From Symbiodinium natans (taxonomy: Eukaryota; Sar; Dinophyceae; Suessiales; Symbiodiniaceae), in assembly GCA_905221605.1 (NCBI GenBank), contig CAJNDS010000126.1, positions 2,501 to 20,000 of the forward strand: a stretch of DNA of 17,500 nucleotides, in the 5' to 3' direction. Positions 8,144 through 17,110 of this stretch are shown piece by piece. Both the position numbers and the translations under genes were made by a program. The notes under the pieces were generated by a model, which worked only from the letters and a program-made list of their open reading frames with translations, did no database searches and was not told the DNA's origin. How positions within the stretch are numbered: position 1 is the first letter of the stretch; every line of letters begins with the position of its first letter.

Positions 8144-8267
8144 ACCACCCCCCCCCCCCCCCCCCCACCCCCCCCACCCCCTACCCCCCACCCCCCAACC
8201 CCCCCCTAACCCCCTACCCCCCCAACCCCCCCCCCACCCCCTCCACCGCCTCCCCTGCCCCACCCCC
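8144..8267. repeat. Poly-C low-complexity tract
   Basis: Almost pure C with occasional A or T; the complementary strand could form G-quadruplexes. It explains long open frames with Pro or Gly runs here on both strands, which I do not treat as genes. Confidence 0.95.
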
Positions 8268-8332
8268 ACACTCCCGCACACCCTTCTTGAGGAAGAAACC
8301 TGGGTCTGTTGCTTCTGTCCCCCCCCCCCCGC

Positions 8333-9325
8333 CCCCTGCCCCGGCATCTTCTCGCTTTGTAAACAGAGAGAGCCACACATGTGACAGAGGTTTGTTGTGG
8401 AGAACACATACCCAGCGCTGACGGCAGGAAATACGTGGCTGGGAAGGGGGGTCCCGCAGGTCTTTAGAAGGAAAACCACTTGTGAGAGGGTGGGTCCCCC
8501 CTCCCCCCCCTCGCCCCCTGCCCCGGCATCTTCTCCCTTTCTGGAGAACACATACTCCGTGCTGTGCTGAAGGCAGGAAATACGTGGCTTGGAGGGGGTT
8601 CCATGTGGGCCTTTAGAAGGAAAACCATTTGTGAGAGGGTGGGTCCCCCCCCCCAACCCCCCCCCACCTCCTGCCCCGGCATCTTCTCCCTTTCTGCAGA
8701 AACAGTGACAGATGTGGACAGAGAGAGACATGTGACAGGGGTTTGTAGTGGAGAACACATACTCAGTGCTGTGCTGAGGGCAGGAAATACGTGGCTTGGA
8801 GGGGGTTCCACGTGGGCCTTTAGAAGGAAAACCACTTGTGAGAGGGTGGGTCCCCCCCCTCTTCTCCCTTTCTGGAGACCAGTGACAGATGTGGACAGAG
8901 AGAGAGCCAGACATGTGGGGGTTTGTAGTGGAGAACACATACTCAGTGCTGTGCTGAGAGCTGGAAATACGTGGCTCGCAGGGGGTTCCGTGTGGGCCTT
9001 TAGAAGGAAAACCACTTGTGAGAGGGTGGGTCCCCCCCCCCCCTTCCCCCCCCCTCCTCCTGCCCCGGCATCTTCTCCCTTTCTGGAGACAGACTGAGAG
9101 ATGTGGACAGAGAGAGAGCCAGACATGTGAGAGGGGTTTGTAGTGGAGAACACATGCTCAGTGCTGTGCTGAAGGCAGGAAATATGTGGCTCGGAGGGGG
9201 TTCCGTGTGGGCCTTTAGAAGGAAAACCACTTGTGAGAGGGTGGGTCCCCCCCCCCCCCCTGCCCCGGCATCTTCTCCCTTTCTGGAGACAGAATGACAG
9301 ATGTGTACATAGAGAGAGCCCGTCT
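8333..9325. repeat. Tandem array of a roughly 155-200-bp unit, five copies plus a partial
   Basis: Copies begin near 8335, 8517, 8672, 8862, 9060 and 9261 (partial), each recognisable by GGCATCTTCTC or TTCTCCCTTTCTGGAG, then GTGGAGAACACATACTC, and TTTAGAAGGAAAACC followed by a C-run of variable length. Copy 2 lacks about 45 bp. Open frames across it exist on both strands, but substitutions between copies are not biased to third positions, so a satellite is more likely than protein. The array ends about 30 bp before the first candidate exon of the large gene. Confidence 0.9.
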
Positions 9326-9353
9326 TCCCCGCCTCCCGTCTTTCTCGTGACAG

Positions 9354-9465
9354 GTGACCGAGATCTTGGCTGGCGCTCAGCCGCGGAAGCCGTGGCAGTG
9401 TCTCTGGCAATTCCTGGAGGAGCAGGCAGACCAGAGCTCCCGGCTACAGCGGGCTGTGAACCTAG
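9354..9465 (+). CDS. Candidate upstream exon of the large protease/zinc-finger gene
   Basis: A pyrimidine-rich tract ending in GTGACAG (9353) precedes a frame reading PRKPWQCLWQFLEEQADQSS then RLQRAVNL, a likely amphipathic helix. Splicing from a GC donor at 9466 to the acceptor ending at 9549 removes 84 nt and continues into the main open frame as AVRKRLPSQERSGLYLCLDA. The intron contains a strong pyrimidine run (9485-9500). No ATG lies in this exon, so the true start is further upstream or in a trans-spliced leader context. Confidence 0.4.
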
Positions 9466-9549
9466 GCTTGTCATTCGTTTCCTGTCTTTTTTTTTTCTTT
9501 CATCTTCTGCAGTTGCACCCTGCTTCGCAGTAATGTACATGATTTTCAG

Positions 9550-12500
9550 CAGTCAGGAAGCGGCTTCCTAGTCAGGAGCGCTCCGGGTTGTATCTCTGCT
9601 TGGATGCGGAAAGCAGGGCAGAGTATGCACGTGTTTCCTTGCAAGAGCTGGCTGCAGTGGTGGCCTACAGTCAGAAGCACCGGTGCGACGCAAGCTATCC
9701 GGCCTGGAGATCCTTGTCCGCTGAGTCCAGGCGGGCCCACGTGCCGGACGACGCAGTTGCTTTCCTTGCCTCTTGCTTGGAGCCAGCTTGGATGGCTCAG
9801 TACACAGCGTATGGTTGGCTTGATCTGCATGCTCCCCGTGATGCCGTTCTTGCCGAGCCTACTGCAGGTCAGCTTGCAGTGCTCTCTGCAATGGGCCACT
9901 CTGACGATGCTGCATCTCCAGAGCCGAAGCGAGTGAAGGTCGAGCCGACACAGCCTGTGTCCGAGCAGGAGAGCGAGGTGTTGGAGCCTCGTGAACTGCA
10001 AGGGCGTCTGATGCAAGGGTCAGTGTACAAGCCGTTCACAAGCGACCCGTGCGACATCGGCCAAGTTGTGCGAGGTCTGGCAGCCATCTTGCGACTTTGG
10101 GGTGGTGAGCAATGGACACGAGTGTATGGCATAGTCAATGCAGGCTGTGATCAGCATTCGCATCTGCTGAAGATGCAGCTCCATTGTCGTGTGATGTTCT
10201 GCATTGTGTACTCGCCAACACATTGGTCGCTGTTGGTCTTGCACCGGCCTGAGGACGGGCCCCACACGGCATTCATGTACGACAGTCTCCAGGACCAGGT
10301 CTGCGAGGACAGTGGGAGGGCATTCCTTCTCTACGTGACGTCCCAGGGCTGGACGCAGGAGAACTTGGAATTGAGGCTGGCGCAAATCCCGAAGCAGCAA
10401 GACACCTGGAGCTGTGGACACCGAGTCGTTGCGACGGCGGACCGCATCTTGGCTCACCTCTCTGACCACGGAGCTCTTCCCAATCGGCTAGAGGGCCCAA
10501 CGGATGAGGATGTAAGCGTCCTCATCGCCACTGCGAGCAAATGTCACAGGTTGAAGCTGGAGCAATTGGAACAGAAGCGAGAAGCTGCAGTCAAGAGATG
10601 CAAAGCAGAGCCTGCGCATCCTGCGAGTGCAGCTGCTGCTGCTGCTGCACCTGCCGCTGCTGCAAGGTCTTGCTTGGTGGATGACGACAACTCTCCTCGC
10701 ACTCCACCGCCTCGTGCCAGCAAAAGACTCCGCACGCTGGACAGCCCTGCTGAGTCCAGCGAGCCAGCCACACCGCCGGCCACCAAGATTGCGCGTGCGC
10801 CGCGACTGGGCGAGGCTGTGAGAAAAGCCAAAGCCAAGTCGGCGACCAAGGACAAGAGGCCAAGCGACGCAGCCGAGAAGCCTAGCAAGGTGGACATGGA
10901 GAGCGCTGTGGCCACATGTCTTGCTCACGACGTGACACACACTTACTTCCAGAAGGCCCATGTCCAAGATGGGAGGCCTGCGGGCAGGGGTGAGTGGCAC
11001 GTCTTCCTGGCAGCCGTCCTGGATGATCGGAAGGTCTTGACTTGCAGAACTTGCCTGGACTTGGCAGAGCGGGTACGCGGTGCCGGCCAGCAGGTGGTGC
11101 CAGCTGCAAGTAGCGACGCACTGCCTGACGTGTCCAACGCCCCTGGCCTGGAGAAGCTGGGGGAGTCTTGCCATCAGCGAGGGCGACCGAAGAAAAACGC
11201 GGCCCCAAGATGGAGCATCCACGTCTTCATACGGAACAGCCGGGCCGACATCTACAGGCAAACTCCCGGCAGTTTCGGGAAGAGTGTCATCTATGAGTGC
11301 CTCGCCTGTGCTCGCCAGATTCGCTTCGGCTCAGCGACCTGTTCCAAGAAAATCGAGGCGCACGAGGCCGCCGCTACCCACCAGCGCGGTCTCCGACGAC
11401 TTCGTGGAGAGGAGCCAGCAGCTCAACCCATCCAACTTGAGGCTGCTGGGAGTGCGTCAGCTCCCGGGCTGAGCCAGGCCAGAGCATGCTGCGGTGTGTC
11501 TACAGGCGAGCCCACGCTGCCACTCCATGCCATCTCCGACACCATGCTCCAGTTCATGCACATGGGCCAGCCCAGGATCAAGTACGCGGAGTATGAGTCC
11601 GACCCTTTGCAGGAAGCATTGCTGGAGCTGCAAGATGATCAGGTCGTGGTTCGGAGCAAGAAGTGTGAGAAAAGCACTGGCAGAGGTGCCTTGGCTTGCC
11701 GAGCTTGCGTGGCCTTCTGCAGAGGAAAGCCGTTCCGGCAATGCGTCGCCCAGAAGGCCTATTTCATTGACTTGCTCGTGCTGCTGCAGAAGCTTTTTCA
11801 CGCAAGCCCTCAAGAACAGGACGACTACAAGCGGGTTATGCAGGAACGAGATTACATTCGGCAGGGCCTTGCCGGTGACGACTTGTCGCAGCTCCTCTCT
11901 CTCTCCCGCATGGACATTGGACGACGCATATCGGCAAAGTTCGAAAGTATCCCGGCATGGCGGATTTCGGACAGCCTTCGGCGCCTCCTGGACCACTATC
12001 TCCTGAGGCCGCATGTGCTGCACGCCTCTGAACAAGAAGCCCTGGCGTACGGCTCGCTCTGCACTAGCCTCAGCAGTGCCATCGCTAGTGGCACGACCCG
12101 GGAGCGCGATCTTTGCCTGGCTGCCAAGGTGGCGACAGGAGGGCTGCGAGCAGACTCCCTCGTGGAAGGATTGGCTACGAGCTTTCTGCTAGCCTTCAAA
12201 ACGAACCTTGCTGATCGCCAACGACGGACGACCTCGGCCTACTGCAATTATGAAGCTCTCAGCGAGTCACTGGTCACCCTGGGGAGGCACGAGGAGGTGG
12301 CGAATCTCCTACGAGCATTTCGTGTGAACCCGAAGCAGCTGCAGAAGTTACGGCTGGACAGCGAGAGATTCCCACAAGCCTTCCTTTCTCTGAGTTTGCC
12401 AGGCCAGGTCGAGAAGTGCTTCCAGCAGGCCTGCGGGTTTATGAAGTCGGGAGGCACTCGCATGCACGTCATCGTGGATGAAACCACCTGGTCAGCTGCG

Positions 12501-15230
12501 TGGGAGCAGGTGACGAACCTGCGAGGCCCAGGTATTCCCGAAGCATGCGACTCCGTGTACATTGGTGGGCCCTGGTCCGAGGAACCCGACCAGGATCTAT
12601 CCATCCTGGTGCCCCAGCAATGGAAGGAGAAGAAACTCGGCAAGCAGCACCTGGCGAAGCTGGGGCTCCATGCCGTGGTCCAGAGGCCCGACTGTGCCTC
12701 CTTCCAGTGGGATGTCATGATGCTGCCAAAGAAGCCTGGAGTAAGCTCCGCGGACGAGATGCTGAGCATTGTCGCAACCTTGCTCGACAGACTCACCACC
12801 GCTAGTGGCGGCGTGAGTCCCACAGGAGTGGCCTTCGACGGCGGAACGCCCAACTCGAAGATCAATCAGATCTTCCTGGCCTTGCTTGACCGATCCACCA
12901 TGGACGCCTTGCCATTCTTCTCCTCCTGCCAGGTGCATTATCCCGACTGGTCGTTTTGGGCTTTCGGCTACCTGACCTTCCGCGAGAAGGAGCACATGGT
13001 CACATTCAACGGAGCCTTTCACTGGCTCAAGCGGCTGAGCCTTCAGATGCTGTCAGGCTGCAGAAAAATATACCTGGGAGGTCTTTGGCTGGATGTGACC
13101 CACGCACTCAGCTTTAACCTGCCCGAGAAGGTCTACGTGGCCGCCGATCCACAGAACGATCTTGCAGGAGCTATGCTGCTTTCACCGCCGTGGATCGGCG
13201 AAGGCTGGAGCTCCCTCGGAGCCCACGTCATGTCCCTGCTCGCAGGCCTCTTTGTGTCCGCAACAACAGGCTCGGTGGGGTACACCAAGGCTGAAATAGC
13301 CGAGAACGCATTTTCGGGATACTATTTTCTGCTTCTCATCGTGGCTGGAAACGAGAAGAGGTTTGGCGCTGCGTGGAAGCCCAGATGCTTGGCAGAAGCG
13401 ACTGTGAAGAACGGTTGTGCATTGGCCCATTACTGCGTCGTATCCTCCCTCACAGGCTTCGAACCTCGATTTCTGCAGGAAATCGGAATTGAGAGGCACT
13501 TTAGTGCTTTGAAGATGCCGTTCAGGGGCTCGCCATCGTTGAAAGACTACCTCTACGGGAATATGGCTCTGAACTCCCGACAGGCCCGGAAACTGCAAGG
13601 CATGAGCGCCCAGGACCTGCAGAAGTACAACTCCACGAAGGACCGCGAGCCATTGAGCATGGAGGCCCTCAAGCTGCTCAGCAAGAAAGGCTGCGCGTCC
13701 GCGGTGCAGCTCTACAGCTGCATCTCAGACAGCCTTTCTGCGACTGATGCCTATGGCATGTTGCGGCAGTGGTGGTCGGACAGAGGCCAGCAGTTCTTTC
13801 GGTCGCTCAGGCCCGATGCCCTGGAGGACGAGGATCTCCACCCTGATGTCGTGGAGTTGCTGCAGGGAGAGCTGCCCAATGCAAATGCGGAGATCCTACA
13901 AACTCTGGAGGACAGAGCCAAGATTTCGGAGGAGATCATTGAGGTCCTGGAAACCGAGAACAGGCCAGCAGAGGCTTCAGCGACAGCACTGGTTTCGAGC
14001 TGCTTGGGGCCCGGCGCCGTAGACGATCCATGTGATGCAGATGCTGGGCTGCAAGGACGAGTGCAGGAAGTGACAGGTGCAGCCCGTACTTTGCGAGAAC
14101 TCCTCCGTCAGTGTCAAGCTCGGTGTCCAATCTTTGACACAAGCGAGGAGTCCAGCAAAGGACGCAAGGAGATGCTCAAAAGGGCCGTCCAGCTACAGAT
14201 GCCCATCAGGGACTTTGTGAGACAAGCGCGGCTGGAGGAACGACTCCTGTCTGCCACTGCTCTCGGAATCCAGCCGGCTAGTGGTGAACTGAATGCTTGG
14301 AATGAGCGACAGCATGAGCTGGCGCTGGCAAATCGAGCGGCAGGTGCGTCACAATTGAAGCTGGCAAGGGCAACACAGTGGTACAATGCACAGAAGCAGT
14401 TCTGCGAGGAGACCTGCAAGAACAATGCCAAGAAGACTCACGATGACCCGGGCCTGAAATGCATCCATGAGTATCGTCCTCACAGAAGCAGCAGCGAACA
14501 GCAGGTCATTGCGTTCACGACAGAGGACGAGGCGATTGCAGTGGGCGTGGTGCTCAGTGTGTTCCGGGGCTCAATCGTCCGGAAGGCTGGGGCGTCAGAC
14601 GGGGCGACGTCCATTCGCACCTCGCGGCCTTTTCCTGAGCCCTTGCCATCGACAGCAACGAAACTCATTCACGTGGCCTACCTAGTCTACAAGCAGAGTA
14701 ATGTTTGGGAGACAAGCTGTGCCGAGGAGTGTGGCCCAGTGGATCCAGTTGGGCATGTGCTTGGGGAGCTGTCCGTGTGCAATTGCGAGGCAACCCGGAC
14801 AAGGCTTCACGTCCGCTTGACAGAGTCAGCCATCGGTGCTTTGGCAGTGCTTTGCGAGAAAGGTGTGCAGGGTCTGCCCCGTATGCCAGCAATGCCCAGA
14901 GACGAGCCAGTCACCTGCGCATCCGACACAGCTGCTGCTGCTGCCACCCTGGAGTTCACAGACCGTTCGTTCTTCAAGTCCCAGATGCCGGGCCAGGTTG
15001 AGAAGTTCTTCCGTGGAGTTGCCATGGACTTCGGCAGTTCCAGGATCCAGGTCATTGATGCTGAGGGTTTCGTGACCCTGAATGGCAAGAAGGAGCACTG
15101 GGAGACCATGGTCAAGCGCATTCCTGCATACTTCTTCCAGGAGTTCCGGAACCTGCAAGGGTACCGCTTCAGTGCAGCTGTCCACTACCAGGTCATCCAA
15201 TGTTTGCCATCCAAGGGCCCCTTGAGCTGA
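9550..15230 (+). CDS. Giant Ulp1-like protease, AT-hook, zinc-knuckle protein with a candidate DDE transposase core
   Basis: Open from 9543 to TGA at 15228-15230. The first ATG in frame is 9792, but protein-like sequence precedes it, so I extend to the likely acceptor at 9549. Residues are numbered with codon 9588 as 1. Residues 145-300 form a C48/Ulp1 cysteine protease: His212 (THWSLL), Asp232 (YDSL), Gln270 and Cys276 (QQDTWSCG), the full catalytic set; this family cleaves SUMO or related conjugates. A basic Ala/Lys-rich linker follows. Next come CxxC at 486-489, an AT-hook (RGRPKK, 531-536), a C2H2-like finger (C571, C574, H592, H598) and a Cys cluster 693-711. Residues 930-1330 hold possible catalytic acids Asp964 (VDETTW), Asp1084 (FDGGTPN) and Glu1302 (IERHFSALK), which I infer to be a transposase-like RNase H fold. 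Coiled coil occurs near 1429-1460. One uncut 5.7-kb exon among microexon genes suggests a mobile element or retrogene. No terminal repeats were found. The protease is firm; the transposase is tentative. Confidence 0.8.
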
Positions 15231-15335
15231 CACATGTCGACTTTTTTTTTGCATGTATCTTCTTTTTTGAGTTGGGCAGTTTTAGTTCTTCGTTTTTTTT
15301 GTTAGGGGGAGGGGGGGGCGTCATAATTGACTCAG

Positions 15336-15427
15336 GAGCAAGTGCAGTCGCAGCATTGAAGAAGCTTCTGAGTTCGGTGGCAAAGCACACGCCAGAGGTA
15401 GCCAGGGTAGCAAATCCGGACATGTAG
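15336..15427 (+). CDS. Possible short terminal exon or gene remnant
   Basis: After an acceptor-like CTCAG (15335), a frame reads AALKKLLSSVAKHTPEVARV and ends ANPDM before TAG at 15425-15427. It looks like a C-terminal helix. It is out of frame with the large gene, which already has a stop at 15228, so it would need alternative splicing or belong to something else. No family is recognised. The rest of 15231-15508 is T-rich or G-rich non-coding sequence, probably 3' UTR of the large gene. Confidence 0.18.
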
Positions 15428-15508
15428 CTAGATCTTGGATGGGGGCTTTTCGGGCCAATCGGGCCTTGACCCTGCATCAGGTCGCCTGGGCTCATGACTG
15501 ACAACCTC

Positions 15509-15561
15509 GTTTAGGGTTTAGGGTTCAGGGTTCAGGGTTTAGGGTTTAGGGTTTAGGGTTT
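15509..15561 (+). repeat. G-strand telomeric array
   Basis: TTTAGGG with two TTCAGGG variants. It forms the right-hand border of the island that starts after the CCCTAAA array ending at 7726. Confidence 0.95.
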
Positions 15562-15715
15562 ACCTAGAGCCAGTTGACCCCAATACTCCTCGACGCAGCC
15601 CCACAAGCCTCGACCGACAAACCTAAACCTCGAATCCTAAGCCCTTGGACCCTCAACCCTCAACTAGAGAGCGACAAAGAGAGCCGGTCGACGATGCGGG
15701 TCACAATCCAGCTGT

Positions 15716-15835
15716 GTACAGAGTTAGTGCTGCTGAACAGCACTGCGCCAGGCACGGGCACGGGGGGTTGTGCAAGTACAGAGTTAGTGCTGCTGAACAG
15801 CACTGCGCCAGGCACGGGCACGGGGGGTTGTGCAA
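15716..15835. repeat. Perfect 60-bp tandem duplication containing a small hairpin
   Basis: Units 15716-15775 and 15776-15835 are essentially identical. Each includes AGTGCTG-ctgaa-CAGCACT, a 7-bp inverted repeat. The unit is a multiple of three, so open frames pass through it, but nothing recognisable is encoded. Confidence 0.9.
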
Positions 15836-15939
15836 AAAGACGACGAAATCGGATGCAGCTACATCACGCGGCCTGTTCCCCTGTGTGTTCGTCTTATGTC
15901 TGATGTCAGGTAGCTCGCAAGCGATGATTGTGAGGGTGG

Positions 15940-16021
15940 TCCCCCCCCCCCCCCCCGAACCCCCCCCCCCAAGAAATAGGCAGCCGCCTATTAGGGTCCC
16001 CCCCCCCCCCCCCCCCCCCCC
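15940..16021. repeat. Poly-C block with an AATAGGC/GCCTATT hairpin
   Basis: Two C-runs flank AATAGGC (15975-15981), a 4-nt loop and GCCTATT (15986-15992). The combination of homopolymer and AATAGG-type inverted motif matches the block at 1725-1870. Confidence 0.75.
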
Positions 16022-16057
16022 TTAGGGGGTGGGCATTGAACGCTTTTGACATGAGAC

Positions 16058-16150
16058 TTAGGGTTTAGGGTTTAGGGTTGAGGGTTAAGGGGTGATCTCT
16101 TCGGGGGTTTAGGGCTTAGGGCTTAGAGGGAATAGGGGTGTTTAGGGTTT
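16058..16150 (+). repeat. Degenerate G-strand telomeric repeat
   Basis: Three canonical TTTAGGG units at 16058-16080, then GCTTAGGG and related variants to 16150. Confidence 0.85.
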
Positions 16151-16151
16151 A

Positions 16152-16287
16152 CTTGGAGGTTCAGGGTACTTAGAACCCAACTACAAGTGTAGCTAGAACC
16201 CACCTTATGAGCCCCTGAAGTACCCCGATATAGGGCTACAATGCGGTCATGAGTACAGTTATGATTGGGTTGCTAAGAACCTCCAAG
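16152..16287. mobile_element. 136-bp element with imperfect terminal inverted repeats
   Basis: CTTGGAGGTTC (16152-16162) and GAACCTCCAAG (16277-16287) are perfect complements. Pairing continues inward as TTAG-AACCCAA (about 16170-16180) against TTGGGTTGCTAA (16265-16276), with a 7-nt bulge on the left. No coding capacity; no target-site duplication is evident. MITE-like or introner-like. Confidence 0.5.
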
Positions 16288-16321
16288 ACGAGAGGGATGA
16301 TCACTTCGGGAGGGATGATCA

Positions 16322-16754
16322 CCGGTTTAGGGTTTAGGGTTTAGGGTTTGGGGTTTAGGGTTTAGGGTTTAGGGTTTAGGGTTTAGGGTTCGGGCACGTC
16401 ACACAGAACTTTCCACTGGCAAACGTTCTGCTGGGGGGGGTCCTTCTTCCAAAAGCAGAGGCCTCTCTCTGCACCTTAGAACTGTGCGGATGTACCAAAA
16501 TGGCAAATAGAGACCACCCATCATTTTTAACCCTAAGCAACGCCTAACCCTAAACCCCTAAACCCCTAAGCCTAAACCCCTCAACCCCTAAACCCCTAAA
16601 CCCCTAAACCCCTAAACCCCTAAACCCCTAAACCCCTAAACCCCAAAAACCCTAAACCCCTAAACCCCTAAACCCCTAAACCCCGAAACCCCTAAACCCC
16701 TAAACCCTAAACCCTAAACCCTAAACCCTAAACCCTAAACCCTAAACCCTAAAC
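16322..16754. repeat. TTTAGGG array followed by CCCCTAAA/CCCTAAA array
   Basis: G-strand repeat at 16322-16390, a 150-bp unique spacer, then C-strand repeat from 16540. Between about 16547 and 16705 the unit is the 8-mer CCCCTAAA, homogeneous over roughly 15 copies; it then switches to canonical CCCTAAA up to 16754. The pair could be one intron upstream of the exon at 16765. Confidence 0.92.
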
Positions 16755-16764
16755 CTGCACCAAG

Positions 16765-16817
16765 GACTGGAAGCTCTTCAGCGGTGGCCTTCATGGCATC
16801 TGCCCTGTCACCTTCCC
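16765..16817 (+). CDS. Exon of a second medium-chain dehydrogenase/reductase (quinone oxidoreductase-like), partial
   Basis: Reads DWKLFSGGLHGICPVTFP after an acceptor (ACCAAG, 16764), ending in a GT donor at 16818. It matches the block of quinone oxidoreductases that follows VNP-x: DWK-[IL]-x-x-G-x(6-9)-FP, just before the conserved G-[FYT]-D-x-AG of the GroES-like domain. It overlaps, at family level, the last residues of the exon at 1206-1260, so it belongs to a different copy. A phase-matched continuation after the CCCTAAA array (acceptor CTGCAG at 17117) reads PTLGF before a stop, close to the expected FP-x-x-G-F-D; this is suggestive only. It may be a remnant or one exon of a gene running out of the window. 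Confidence 0.5.
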
Positions 16818-16852
16818 GTAGCATGGTGGACACCATAAGAGCTCCAGGAGGG

Positions 16853-17110
16853 TTTCGGGTTTAGGGTTTAGGGTTTAGGGTTTAGGGTTTAGGGTTTAGG
16901 GTTTAGGGTTTAGGGTTTAGGGCTGCTTTTCGGAGCTTTTCGGATCCTTAAGGCCCCGAAGCCCGGGTTTAGGGTGTAGCCACTAGGACCCTAAACCCTA
17001 AACCCTAAACCCTAAACCCTAAACCCTAAACCCTAAACCCTAAACCCTAAACCCTAAACCCTAAACCCTAAACCCTAAACCCTAAACCCTATAGACCCTA
17101 AACCCTAGAC
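16853..17110. repeat. TTTAGGG array then CCCTAAA array downstream of the second dehydrogenase exon
   Basis: Pure TTTAGGG at about 16856-16921, a 65-bp spacer, then CCCTAAA at 16988-17110. The same G-strand-then-C-strand order is seen in the introns at 53-281 and 355-1205. Confidence 0.95.

Noticed and set aside
7733-8421. Plus-strand open frames of 158-177 codons with Pro or Gly runs
   Set aside because: Produced by the poly-C tract and hairpin duplication; no ATG-led protein-like core. A short protein-like stretch at 7740-7810 does not fit the phase of the preceding exon.
8333-9325. CRISPR-like or protein-coding repeat array
   Set aside because: Units are too long and continuous, without spacers, and differences between copies are not concentrated at third codon positions.
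7997-9540. Long minus-strand open frames (313 and 358 codons)
   Set aside because: They cross poly-G/C runs and the tandem satellite; their repeated peptides simply mirror the DNA repeat, and composition is Gly/Pro low-complexity.
9588-9590. TTG as the start codon of the giant gene
   Set aside because: Non-ATG starts are not expected for a nuclear eukaryotic gene; the frame is open upstream and better explained by splicing.
10488-11261. 257-codon minus-strand open frame opposite the giant gene
   Set aside because: Shadow of a GC-rich coding exon; the plus strand holds recognisable protease and zinc motifs here.
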